In this document: positions 7,513 through 15,465 of the stretch, piece by piece
How the letters are laid out: each line of letters starts with the position of its first letter
Position numbering within the stretch: the first letter of the stretch is position 1
Origin: Prosthecochloris ethylica
GTDB taxonomy: Bacteria > Bacteroidota > Chlorobiia > Chlorobiales > Chlorobiaceae
Strand: one strand, 5' to 3'
Length of the DNA: 64,000 nucleotides
NCBI RefSeq assembly: GCF_015234275.1
Contig: NZ_JADGII010000011.1
Translations under genes and position numbers: made by a program
The notes under the pieces: generated by a model
The model's database searches: none
Told to the model about the DNA's origin: nothing
Seen by the model: only the letters and a program-made list of their open reading frames with translations

Positions 7513-7557
7513 AACAGTCATCCCCGGACGCACGCTGCCGTTCCCGGGGATGCTGTT
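7513..7557. terminator. Strong hairpin downstream of the 314-residue secreted protein gene
   Basis: CATCCCCGG at 7519-7527 pairs with 7544-7552. The stem extends through AACAG/CTGTT (7513-7517 and 7553-7557) with one bulged T, giving 14 pairs. It sits 11 bp after the stop of the leftward gene. There is no T-run on either side, so it may be a stabilising or Rho-assisted 3' hairpin rather than a simple intrinsic terminator. Confidence 0.5.
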
Positions 7558-7567
7558 GTAGAGGCAC

Positions 7568-8512
7568 TTACTTTCTCAGGTACTGGAAGCTCGGGTCCGG
7601 ACGACCGACAAAGCAGGACCGGGTGAAGCCGTACTTCTTGATGACTGCATAGGCTGTTCTGGCTTCGTCTTCCTTGTTGCCGAAATCGAACATCCAGTGG
7701 TTGCCGTCGACAATTTTCCAGCGTCCGTTGATCTCCTTGACTTCGATGGTCGAGGGATTGAAGCTGATGCAATCCTCTCCGGGCATCGGGCCTTTGGGGG
7801 CATTGCCCGACGTCAGCATGTACTGGAAACTCGGGTCCGGACGACCGACGAAGCAGGACTGGTTCAGCTTGTAATGCTTGATCACTCTCAGCGCCTTGTA
7901 GGCTTCGCTGCGTTTGTTGCCGAAATCAAACATCCAGTGGTTGCCATCGACGATTTTCCAGCTTCCGTTTACATTCTTGACGGTGGTCGTTGCGGGATTG
8001 AAGCTGATGCAGTCCTCCTTTAGCTGCGGCACCGGCTGCGGTAATGGCATCGGTATCGGCATCGGTGTGACCGGGAGAACCTGAAACTGTCGGTTGAAAC
8101 GGTAGAAGGAGGTGTAGTTGGAACGGTTGCTTCCATCGGTAAATCGGGTGAACGCGTTTGCCTGCAGCTTGTTCTTCCCTGCTGAGCGCACGACGATCAC
8201 GGTTTCCTTGAATCCTTCGGTAAAGACGGCGGTCACGGCCCGTGTGCGCTGCATCATATCCGACGAGACGTTCGGTGCGTAGGGATGGGCGACAACCTCT
8301 CCCCAGTCGCAGTCTTCAGGATGACATTTCCCCCAGGCATGAAGCCTGATCCCGCTGCCGTCTTTCGTGATTTGAAGTTTTGTGATCCCCCGGGTATCGG
8401 GGTCGGTGTTGGTCCAGGTTCCGGTAAACTGGCTGATGGAGGCGAAACCGAGAGACTGGTGCAGCAGGAGGAGCATGAGCACCGATGCTGCCGAGACGAT
8501 GATTTTTTTCAT
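7568..8512 (-). CDS. Secreted protein with lipocalin-like-sized N-domain and a tandem C-terminal repeat, function unknown
   Basis: 314 residues with a signal peptide (MKKIIVSAASVLMLLLLHQSLGFAS). Residues ~27-140 form one domain (FTGTWTNTDPDTRGITKLQI ... FYRFNR), then a Pro-rich linker PVTPMPIPMPLPQPVPQ. Two copies of a ~65-residue unit follow, each running EDCISFNP ... NGxWKIVDGNHWMFDFGN ... SCFVGRPDPSFQY, so each copy has two cysteines that could form a disulfide. Copies begin near residues 167 and 248. I recognise the style from uncharacterised exported bacterial proteins but can name no function. It is a single gene, divergent from the mrp operon. Confidence 0.85.
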   Translation of the reverse strand: MKKIIVSAASVLMLLLLHQSLGFASISQFTGTWTNTDPDTRGITKLQITKDGSGIRLHAWGKCHPEDCDWGEVVAHPYAPNVSSDMMQRTRAVTAVFTEGFKETVIVVRSAGKNKLQANAFTRFTDGSNRSNYTSFYRFNRQFQVLPVTPMPIPMPLPQPVPQLKEDCISFNPATTTVKNVNGSWKIVDGNHWMFDFGNKRSEAYKALRVIKHYKLNQSCFVGRPDPSFQYMLTSGNAPKGPMPGEDCISFNPSTIEVKEINGRWKIVDGNHWMFDFGNKEDEARTAYAVIKKYGFTRSCFVGRPDPSFQYLRK

Positions 8513-8722
8513 GTCGCTTCGGGTTTTGTTCGGGGAGATGTATGATTGTCACAGGGCACAACAGGAAAAGTTATGCTTTCACAGCTTGAAAACCAATCAT
8601 TGTCACAAAAGGCGGGAACCTCAGGCATACTTCTTCGGTTCCTTTTCCAGATTCGTTATACTCAAGAAAATGAAGCAGATACCCTGCCCGGATGATGAAC
8701 TCTGCAAGAACATGAACGGACA
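8513..8722. other. Divergent intergenic region upstream of mrpA
   Basis: 210 bp between the start of the secreted protein gene and mrpA. It must hold both promoters, but I see no confident -35/-10 pair, repeat or riboswitch-like fold. Confidence 0.4.
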
Positions 8723-11026
8723 ATGCGTATTCCAGCACTGATCGCTCTCGGTTTTCTTTCTTCAGCTCTTGCCCCGCTGCTGTACCGGCGTTTCAGGGAG
8801 CAGTTCGGCTGGATTGCTGTCATGGTGCCTGTGCTGATGGGAGCGGTATTGCTTTCCCACTATCCGCAGATTGCCGCAGGGGGTGTGTTCCGCGAATCGG
8901 TCCCCTGGGTGCCGTCGCTCGGTGTGAACCTCTCCTTCGTGCTCGACGGCCTCAGCCTGACGTTTGCCATGATTATCACGACCGTCGGTGCTGCGGTGTT
9001 CCTGTTTGCCGGCGCATACATGAAGGAGTACGAGGATGCGGGCCGGTTCTTTCTCTATATCGGGATCTTCATGACGTCGATGCTGGGAGTGGTGCTCTCG
9101 GACAACATGCTGTTGATGTTCGTGTTCTGGGAGCTGACCAGTATCAGCTCGTTTCTGCTGATCGGGTTCAACCATCACAAGGAGTCTTCGCGCCGTTCCG
9201 CCCTGCAGGCGCTCCTGGTGACCGGTGGCGGCGGCCTCGCGATGCTTGCCGGCATCCTGGTGCTCGGCGGGGTGACGGGGACGTTCGAGATATCGTCGTT
9301 TTACGACATGAACGAGGCGATAACCGCTCACCCGGCCTATCCGGTGATCGTGGTGCTGCTGCTTCTCGGGGCGTTTACCAAGTCGGCGCAGTTCCCGTTT
9401 CATTTCTGGCTGCCCAATGCCATGGAGGCCCCGACACCGGTCAGCGCCTACCTCCATTCAGCGACGATGGTGAAGGCGGGGATCTACCTGATCGCACGCA
9501 TGAACCACGAGATCGGCGGAACGGCACTGTGGCAGGACACGGTGATGGTGACCGGTGCACTGACCATGCTCCTGACCGCTCTTCTGGCATTTTCACAGAC
9601 CGACCTGAAGAAGCTGCTGGCGTATTCCACGCTCTCTGTGCTGGGGACGCTCGTCATGCTGCTCGGTATCGGTTCCAGGCTTGCCATCAAGGCGTTTTTT
9701 ATCTATCTCATCGCGCATTCGCTCTACAAAGGGACGCTGTTTCTCGTGGCGGGCACGCTGGACCATGAGACCGGTACCCGTGACGTGACGGTTCTTGGCG
9801 GCTTGCGACGCCTGATGCCCTTCACCACCGTGACCGCCGCGCTGGCCTCGTTTTCCATGATGGGGGTTATTCCGCTGGTTGGGTTCATCGGCAAGGAAAC
9901 CGTCTATGAATCCATTCTCGAGGTACAGTCATGGGGGACGTATCTGATCATTGCGGCGGTTGTCGCCAATGCGTTTGTCGTGATGGTGACCCTGCTGGTC
10001 GGCTTCCGCCCGTTCTGGGGGCGCTTGCGGGAAACGCCGAAACATGCGCATGAAGCACCGCTGAAGATGCTCGTCGGGCCGGGTATGCTGGCGTTTCTGG
10101 GGCTGCTGTTCGGGCTCTTTCCCGATGCACTGCTCGCTCCGATGCTCGAGCAGTCGGCATCGAGCATTCTCTCGGAAACCCTTTCCCTCAAGATCAAGCT
10201 GTGGCACGGGGTGAACCTGGTCCTGGTGCTGAGCTTCGTGACGCTGCTCCTCGGCGGTGTGGTCTACGCCCTGCGTTCTGGATTGCTCGACCGGGCACGC
10301 CAGGTGTCGCTGCCCGCAGCGCTGACGCCTTCCGGATGGTATGAGACCGGGCTGAACGGCCTGCAGGTGCTGGCGAGGTGGCAGACCAGCCTTGTGCAGA
10401 ACGGTTACCTGCGAAATTATATCATCGTGATCATTGCGACCGCCATCTTCCTGGCGGCCACAGCGCTGTACCAGGCGGCCGACCAGGTGTCGATCGCCCC
10501 TGATTTTGAGGTGACGTTCTACGAGGGGGCCCTGGCATTCATCATCATTGTTTCGACGTTGATACTGATGACATCCTCTTCACGTCTGAAATCGATTGTC
10601 GCCCTCGGAGTGCTGGGTTTTTCGATCGGTATCATTTTCGTGATCTACGGTGCTCCGGATGTCGCGCTCACCACGTTCGCCATCGAAACGCTCAACGTCA
10701 TCCTGTTCGTGCTGGTGCTGTACCGGCTGCCGCGTTTTCTGAAGCTGTCGCGTTCGTCGAACCGGGTGAGGGATGCTGTGATCGCCGCTTCAGTCGGGGT
10801 GTTCATGACGATGATCGTGCTGTTTGCCACGTCGTTCGAATTGTCGTCAGGCCTCAAGGAGTATTTTGCCCGGGCCAGCCTGCCGGAAGGCAAGGGACGC
10901 AATGTGGTCAACGTGATCCTGGTGGACTTCAGGGCGATCGATACCCTCGGGGAAATCACCGTTCTTGCTGTTGCGGCGCTCGGGGTGCTGGCTCTTCTGA
11001 AACTCAGACCACGGGGGAGGGATTAG
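8723..11026 (+). CDS. mrpA: Mrp Na+/H+ antiporter subunit A
   Basis: 767 residues, the large proton-channel-like subunit of the Mrp complex, homologous to NuoL. About 20 membrane spans. Key membrane-helix motifs are visible: VFWELTSISSFLLIGF near 133, TKSAQFPFHFWLPNAMEAPTPVSAYLHSATMVKAG near 219-253 (the NuoL-type lysine and histidine path), and a C-terminal MbhD/E-like part from ~580. It is first of seven overlapping genes. The complex uses the proton gradient to expel Na+, giving alkali and salt tolerance. GAACGGA precedes the ATG. Confidence 0.95.
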   Translation: MRIPALIALGFLSSALAPLLYRRFREQFGWIAVMVPVLMGAVLLSHYPQIAAGGVFRESVPWVPSLGVNLSFVLDGLSLTFAMIITTVGAAVFLFAGAYMKEYEDAGRFFLYIGIFMTSMLGVVLSDNMLLMFVFWELTSISSFLLIGFNHHKESSRRSALQALLVTGGGGLAMLAGILVLGGVTGTFEISSFYDMNEAITAHPAYPVIVVLLLLGAFTKSAQFPFHFWLPNAMEAPTPVSAYLHSATMVKAGIYLIARMNHEIGGTALWQDTVMVTGALTMLLTALLAFSQTDLKKLLAYSTLSVLGTLVMLLGIGSRLAIKAFFIYLIAHSLYKGTLFLVAGTLDHETGTRDVTVLGGLRRLMPFTTVTAALASFSMMGVIPLVGFIGKETVYESILEVQSWGTYLIIAAVVANAFVVMVTLLVGFRPFWGRLRETPKHAHEAPLKMLVGPGMLAFLGLLFGLFPDALLAPMLEQSASSILSETLSLKIKLWHGVNLVLVLSFVTLLLGGVVYALRSGLLDRARQVSLPAALTPSGWYETGLNGLQVLARWQTSLVQNGYLRNYIIVIIATAIFLAATALYQAADQVSIAPDFEVTFYEGALAFIIIVSTLILMTSSSRLKSIVALGVLGFSIGIIFVIYGAPDVALTTFAIETLNVILFVLVLYRLPRFLKLSRSSNRVRDAVIAASVGVFMTMIVLFATSFELSSGLKEYFARASLPEGKGRNVVNVILVDFRAIDTLGEITVLAVAALGVLALLKLRPRGRD

Positions 11027-11028
11027 AT

Positions 11029-11448
11029 ATGTATTCCGTCATTCTCGCGACAGCCTCCCGCTACCTGCTGATGCTGCTGTTGATTTTCTCGGTGTTTCTG
11101 CTCCTCAGGGGGCATAACGAACCCGGAGGAGGTTTTGTCGGCGGCCTGGTGGCGGCTGCGGCGTATGCGCTGTATTTTATAGCCAACGGGATCGATGCCG
11201 CACGCCGGATCGTGCGTTTCGAGCCGCTCGGGATGATCGCTTCCGGGCTTCTGCTGGCAGTGCTGAGCACGCTGCCTTCCCTGCTTGCCGGCAAGCCGTT
11301 CATGAGCGGCATCTGGATCGATACGGGGCTCGGGCCGATCGGCAAGGTAGGCACTCCGCTCGTGTTCGATTTTGGCGTGTACCTGCTGGTGCTCGGTATT
11401 ACGCTGACCATCATTTTTTCACTGGCCGAGGAGGATTCGAAGTCATGA
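11029..11448 (+). CDS. mrpB: Mrp Na+/H+ antiporter subunit B
   Basis: 139 residues with four predicted spans. The motif LLRGHNEPGGGFVGGLVAAAAYALYF near residues 25-50 is diagnostic of MrpB/MnhB. It starts two bases after the mrpA stop, and its own stop overlaps mrpC by an ATGA, so the operon is tightly coupled. It is required, with the other small subunits, for assembly of the antiporter. Confidence 0.95.
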   Translation: MYSVILATASRYLLMLLLIFSVFLLLRGHNEPGGGFVGGLVAAAAYALYFIANGIDAARRIVRFEPLGMIASGLLLAVLSTLPSLLAGKPFMSGIWIDTGLGPIGKVGTPLVFDFGVYLLVLGITLTIIFSLAEEDSKS

Positions 11449-11810
11449 CGTTTCTGCTTGCTGTCATCATCGGGGTGCTCTACGCTGCCGGGACATACCT
11501 TATCCTGAGAAGGAGTATGGTCAAGGTTATTTTCGGCCTGATATTTCTCGGCCACGCTGCCAACCTGATGATTTTTACCGTCGGGCGTCTCACGAAAGGG
11601 GCTCCGGCGTTCGTGGCTGAAGGCGCTTCGGGGCTGACAGGGGCATTTGCCGACCCGCTGCCACAGGCGCTGATCCTGACTGCCATCGTTATCGGGTTCG
11701 GCGTGCAGGCGTTCACGATCGTGCTCTTCAAGCGCACGTACCAGACACTGGGCACTGAGGATCTTGATGAAATGAGGCGGACCGACCAGCTGCCGGGAGG
11801 GAAGTCATGA
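11445..11810 (+). CDS. mrpC: Mrp Na+/H+ antiporter subunit C (NuoK-like)
   Basis: 121 residues with three spans and the NuoK-like fold. LRRSMVKVIFGLIFLGHAANLMIFTVG near 22-48 and DPLPQALILTAIVIGFGVQAF near 69-89 are the conserved membrane segments. It overlaps mrpB and mrpD by four bases on each side. Confidence 0.95.
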   Translation: MTFLLAVIIGVLYAAGTYLILRRSMVKVIFGLIFLGHAANLMIFTVGRLTKGAPAFVAEGASGLTGAFADPLPQALILTAIVIGFGVQAFTIVLFKRTYQTLGTEDLDEMRRTDQLPGGKS

Positions 11811-13324
11811 ACAGGATCATCATGCTGCCGCTTCTCATTCCGCTGGTGACAGCCGTTGCCATGCTGTTGCTGAGGATTCGGGTGCAGCTGCATCGTGTGC
11901 TGAACGTGGTGTCCGCCGCCTTGTCGGGTGTGGTCGCGCTCGCGATCTTCTCCGCCACGATGTCGTCCGGGGTACTGTCGCTCCAGGTCGGTGGCTGGGA
12001 AGCACCGTTCGGCATTTCACTGGTGGCCGACCGGCTTTCGGCTGTCATGGTCGTGATGAGTGCGTTGATCGGCCTCTGTACGGCGTTGTACTCGATCGGT
12101 ACGATCGACGAGGACCGGGAGCACTATTTCTACCACCCGCTGCTGCAGCTGCTGCTCATGGGGGTGAACGGCGCATTCCTGACCGGCGATATCTTCAATC
12201 TCTACGTGTGGTTCGAGGTCATGCTGATATCGTCGTTCGTGCTGCTGGTGCTCGGCGGGCTGCCCCAGCAGCTCGAAGGTGCCATCAAGTACGTGACGCT
12301 GAACCTGCTCTCTTCAGCGATCTTTCTTGCGGCTGTGGGTATTTTGTATGGCATGGCAGGGACCCTGAATATGGCTGATCTTGCCGTCAGGATCCCGTTG
12401 CTCGAACATCGGGAGCTTCTCACGGTGGTCGCTGTGCTGTTCATGATCACGTTCGGGGTCAAAGCGGCAGTGTTTCCCCTGTTTTTCTGGCTGCCTGCAT
12501 CCTATCATACGCCTCCGGTAGCGGTTTCCGCTGTTTTTGCAGGCCTTCTGACCAAGGTCGGGGTGTACGCGATCATGCGCTTCTTCACCACTGTTTTCGT
12601 CTGTGACGATGCTGCGTTTATCTATGATGTCCTGTTGTGGTCCTCCGGTTTTACCATGGTGGTCGGGGTGCTCGGTGCGGTGGCGCAGTACGACATGCGC
12701 AAACTGCTCTCGTTCCACATTATCAGCCAGATCGGCTATATGATTTTTGCCGTGGCGCTGCAGTCGCCCCTGGCGGTTGCCGGCGGGCTGTTCTACATGG
12801 TGCATAACATTGTCGCCAAGACAAACCTCTTTTATGTCAGCGGCCTTGTGAAGCGCCTGGCAGGGTCCTACTGCCTGCGCGATATCGGAGGCCTGTACCG
12901 CCTCTATCCTCTCTTCGGGCTGCTGTTTCTCGTTCCGGCACTCGGGCTCGCCGGCATTCCGCCGCTTTCCGGTTTCTGGGCGAAACTCATGGTGATCAGG
13001 GCAGGCATCGAGGCCGGGGCCTGGGGCCTCACCGCAGTCGCACTCTCGGTCAGCATGCTGACCCTGTTTTCGATGATCAAGATATGGAACGAAGCATTCT
13101 GGAAAGATGATCCGCGGGGTGAACAGAGTGCCGACCGGACGGAATACCACGCAATCGGGCGCCTGAAACAGGGGATGATTATTGCTCCGATCGTGGTACT
13201 GGGTCTGGTGACCGTTGTTTTCGGGTTCTGGTTCGAGCCCTTTTTCGAGATGATGATGCTTGTGGCCGAGGAGCTTCTGGAGCCGGCCCGCTATATCCGG
13301 TCAGTGACGGGAGGGGTGCTATGA
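11807..13324 (+). CDS. mrpD: Mrp Na+/H+ antiporter subunit D (NuoN/NuoM-like)
   Basis: 505 residues, about 14 spans, the second antiporter-like subunit. NLYVWFEVMLISSFVLLVLGG near 130 carries the conserved membrane glutamate, and FGVKAAVFPLFFWLPASYHTPPVAVSAVFAGLLTKVGVYA near 216-255 carries the lysines of the proton path. It overlaps mrpC and mrpE by ATGA-type junctions. Confidence 0.95.
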   Translation: MNRIIMLPLLIPLVTAVAMLLLRIRVQLHRVLNVVSAALSGVVALAIFSATMSSGVLSLQVGGWEAPFGISLVADRLSAVMVVMSALIGLCTALYSIGTIDEDREHYFYHPLLQLLLMGVNGAFLTGDIFNLYVWFEVMLISSFVLLVLGGLPQQLEGAIKYVTLNLLSSAIFLAAVGILYGMAGTLNMADLAVRIPLLEHRELLTVVAVLFMITFGVKAAVFPLFFWLPASYHTPPVAVSAVFAGLLTKVGVYAIMRFFTTVFVCDDAAFIYDVLLWSSGFTMVVGVLGAVAQYDMRKLLSFHIISQIGYMIFAVALQSPLAVAGGLFYMVHNIVAKTNLFYVSGLVKRLAGSYCLRDIGGLYRLYPLFGLLFLVPALGLAGIPPLSGFWAKLMVIRAGIEAGAWGLTAVALSVSMLTLFSMIKIWNEAFWKDDPRGEQSADRTEYHAIGRLKQGMIIAPIVVLGLVTVVFGFWFEPFFEMMMLVAEELLEPARYIRSVTGGVL

Positions 13325-13794
13325 ATCCGTTTCTCTTCAACATCCTGCTGGCGATCGCCTGGATGCTGCTTGTGGGCGAGGTGAGCGCTTCGACGTTTAC
13401 GGCCGGCCTGGTGGTCGGCTATCTTCTGCTGTGGCTGTCACGTGCGGCCTGGGGCGAGACCCGCTACTTTTCGAAAATTCCGCTGGTGGTCAGGTTCGTA
13501 CTCTACTTCCTCAAGGAGCTCCTGATCGCGAACCTGAAGGTGGCGTTCGATATCGTGACACCGAAAGACTATATGGAGCCGGGCATTATCGCCGTGCCGC
13601 TCGACGTGGAGACCGATATCGAGATCACCCTGTTTGCCAACCTGGTGACGCTGACGCCCGGCACCCTGAGCCTGGATGTCTCCGCGGACCGCACGACGCT
13701 CTATGTACACGCGCTGTACGTGAAGGATGTCGACCGGTTCCGGCATGAACTGAAAAACGGACTTGAACAACGGTTGATTGAGGTGATGCGATGA
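13321..13794 (+). CDS. mrpE: Mrp Na+/H+ antiporter subunit E
   Basis: 157 residues: two or three N-terminal spans (NPFLFNILLAIAWMLLVGEVSASTFTAGLVVGYLLLWL) and a cytoplasmic domain with the family motif TLTPGTLSLDVSADRTTLYVHAL near 110-132. It is coupled to its neighbours by four-base overlaps. MrpE has no homologue in Complex I and is a good marker of a true Mrp operon. Confidence 0.94.
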   Translation: MNPFLFNILLAIAWMLLVGEVSASTFTAGLVVGYLLLWLSRAAWGETRYFSKIPLVVRFVLYFLKELLIANLKVAFDIVTPKDYMEPGIIAVPLDVETDIEITLFANLVTLTPGTLSLDVSADRTTLYVHALYVKDVDRFRHELKNGLEQRLIEVMR

Positions 13795-14063
13795 GTTACA
13801 TGGAATGGGCGGTACAGTTGTCGGTGATCTTTATCGGGCTGTCGATCCTGGTCATCTTCCTCCGGCTGGTGATCGGGCCGTCGATCGAGGACCGTATTGT
13901 CGCCCTCGATCTGCTGTCGGCAAATGCCATTGCATTTATCGCCGTCTACTCGATACAGAAAAACACGACCACGTTTCTCGATGTGGGCATTATCGTGGCC
14001 CTGCTTGCATTCCTCGGGACCGTGGCATTTGCATTCTATCTTGGAAGGAGGGGAAAACAGTGA
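13791..14063 (+). CDS. mrpF: Mrp Na+/H+ antiporter subunit F
   Basis: 90 residues, three spans. RLVIGPSIEDRIVALDLLSANAIAFIAVY near 25-53 is the MrpF signature (the RVxxGPxxxDRxxALD type). It overlaps mrpE by ATGA and its TGA overlaps the mrpG ATG by one base. Confidence 0.94.
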   Translation: MSYMEWAVQLSVIFIGLSILVIFLRLVIGPSIEDRIVALDLLSANAIAFIAVYSIQKNTTTFLDVGIIVALLAFLGTVAFAFYLGRRGKQ

Positions 14064-14401
14064 TGGAAATCATCAGCGGAACATTGCTCCTGCTGGGGAC
14101 CCTGTTCATTCTGCTGTCGGCAATCGGGATTCTCAGAATGCCAGACCTGTATACACGCATGTCGGCCACCACCAAGGCGTCGACGCTCGGCATCGGTCTG
14201 GTGCTCGTGGGGACCATCATGTACTGGCAGGACTTCGGTATCGCCTCCCGGGCGCTGGCGATTATCATCTTTCTTTTTCTGACAGCGCCTGTCGCCGCTC
14301 ATATCATCGGCCGTGCCGCGTATTTCGGAGGTGTGCCGCTCTGGGACAAGACACATATCGACGAGCTGAAGGACCGGGGGGAGACGGACGGGGACCCGTA
14401 A
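14063..14401 (+). CDS. mrpG: Mrp Na+/H+ antiporter subunit G
   Basis: 112 residues from MEIISGTLLLLGTLFILLSAIGILRMPDLYTRMSATTKASTLG, where IGILRMPDLYTRMSATTK is the MrpG signature, with three spans. The start at 14063 is set by the one-base overlap with mrpF and the GGAGGGG a few bases upstream; longer in-frame readings run over mrpF. The final codons (Gly-Asp-Pro-stop) lie in a palindrome shared with the last codons of the convergent phytase gene. It is the last gene of the operon. Confidence 0.94.
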   Translation: MEIISGTLLLLGTLFILLSAIGILRMPDLYTRMSATTKASTLGIGLVLVGTIMYWQDFGIASRALAIIIFLFLTAPVAAHIIGRAAYFGGVPLWDKTHIDELKDRGETDGDP

Positions 14402-14413
14402 TTACGGGTCCCC
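14390..14413. terminator. 24 bp perfect palindrome spanning both stop codons of convergent genes
   Basis: GGGGACCCG (14390-14398) pairs exactly with CGGGTCCCC (14405-14413) around the loop TAATTA. The loop holds the TAA of mrpG on one strand and the TAA of the phytase gene on the other, so both genes end Gly-Asp-Pro-stop. The GC-rich stem would act as a 3' hairpin in both directions. There is no T-run after it, so termination without Rho is uncertain. Confidence 0.7.
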
Positions 14414-15451
14414 CGTGATCTCGTCGAGGCGGTAGAAATGAAAGGTCCTGTCGTCGGACATGGCGACCAGCAGGCCTTGTGGAAAATCCGGTGTCACAAG
14501 GTGCGGTTCGGCCTCGATGCCGTCGGTTTCGACAGCGCTCGTTTTTACGCTACGCGCAAGCTCGTGCCGGTGTGGTTCTTCAGACGACGCCCCGTCGGCC
14601 GGATAGAGATGCAGTTCTCCGGCACTCTGGTCAGAGAGAATGATCCAGCCTCCGCAGGAGCTGTCGCGGCAGACCGCAATGCCTTCATGGTCCCGCGCGA
14701 CGCCGTTGGTGGCAAACAGGGCGAGTTCCCCGTTCGCTCCTTCAGCGTCCGGATCGGCCAGGTACTTGCGGACCCCGAACCCTTCATCGGAGTAGTAGAT
14801 ATAGCCCGCTTCATCGTCAACCGCTACAGCCTCGATCTCTTTCCTGCCGCTCCAGGTGCCGAAAGCCCGGGTTTTTCTCGCCGTTACCATGCCGGTGCCG
14901 TCGTCCTCCAGGAGATACTGCTAGAGGTAGGTGCCGTCAGCCGGCCCCTGTTTCCTGCTCACGATGGCAAACACGGCATGGTCTGACTTCCGCTTGTAGA
15001 GCGCGATACCCATGGGGGCGTTCAGTGCTTCTCCCTCGAAAACCGCGATACCGCCGTTGTCGACGGGGGTCATCTCCGGCAGGCGGAACACCCGTAATCT
15101 GGAGGTGAGCCGCTCGGTGACGACGGCGATATCGACCTCTTCGCCCCCGAGCTTCATACCGTAGGCGATATCGATGTTGTTCGGCCGGGCAATATTGCGG
15201 ACGGTTTTTTCTTCGATAATGTTTCCGTCGAGATTGAAGACGTAAATGCCGCCGTTCTTGTGTTTGTCGGTGCCGAGGACCAGGCTTTCTGCAGGATTGT
15301 CCCGGTTCAGCCAGATGGCCGGATCGTCACTGTCATGCGGAACCGGGCGTGTGATCCGTACAGGTGAAGCCTGCTCCGCCTGTGGCGATGTGGTGCATCC
15401 GCAGAAGAGCGGATGCACCAGAAGGGCCGTGAGAATGATGTGTGGTTTCAT
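14402..15451 (-). pseudogene. Phytase (beta-propeller, 3-phytase type) interrupted by an in-frame TAG
   Basis: Reading from 15451, one frame encodes a complete ~349-codon phytase except for a TAG at 14921-14923 (codon 177). Upstream: a lipoprotein-like signal (MKPHIILTALLVHPLFCGC), then PHDSDDPAIWLNRDNPAESLVLGTDK and IARPNNIDIAYG, typical of beta-propeller phytases. Downstream: QYLLEDDGTG, EIEAVAVDDEAGYIYYSDEGFGVRKY and DHEGIAV, also typical. Phytases usually read like LEQY at the break, so a Glu or Gln codon probably mutated to TAG. It releases phosphate from inositol phosphates if functional. It starts 14 bp after the TonB receptor gene. Readthrough or a sequencing error would make it intact. 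Confidence 0.8.
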
Positions 15452-15465
15452 GATAGTTCTGCTTG

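Noticed and set aside
14921..14923. Pyrrolysine or other recoding at the phytase TAG
   Set aside because: No recoding element is seen, RF1 is present, and nothing in the window supports UAG recoding.
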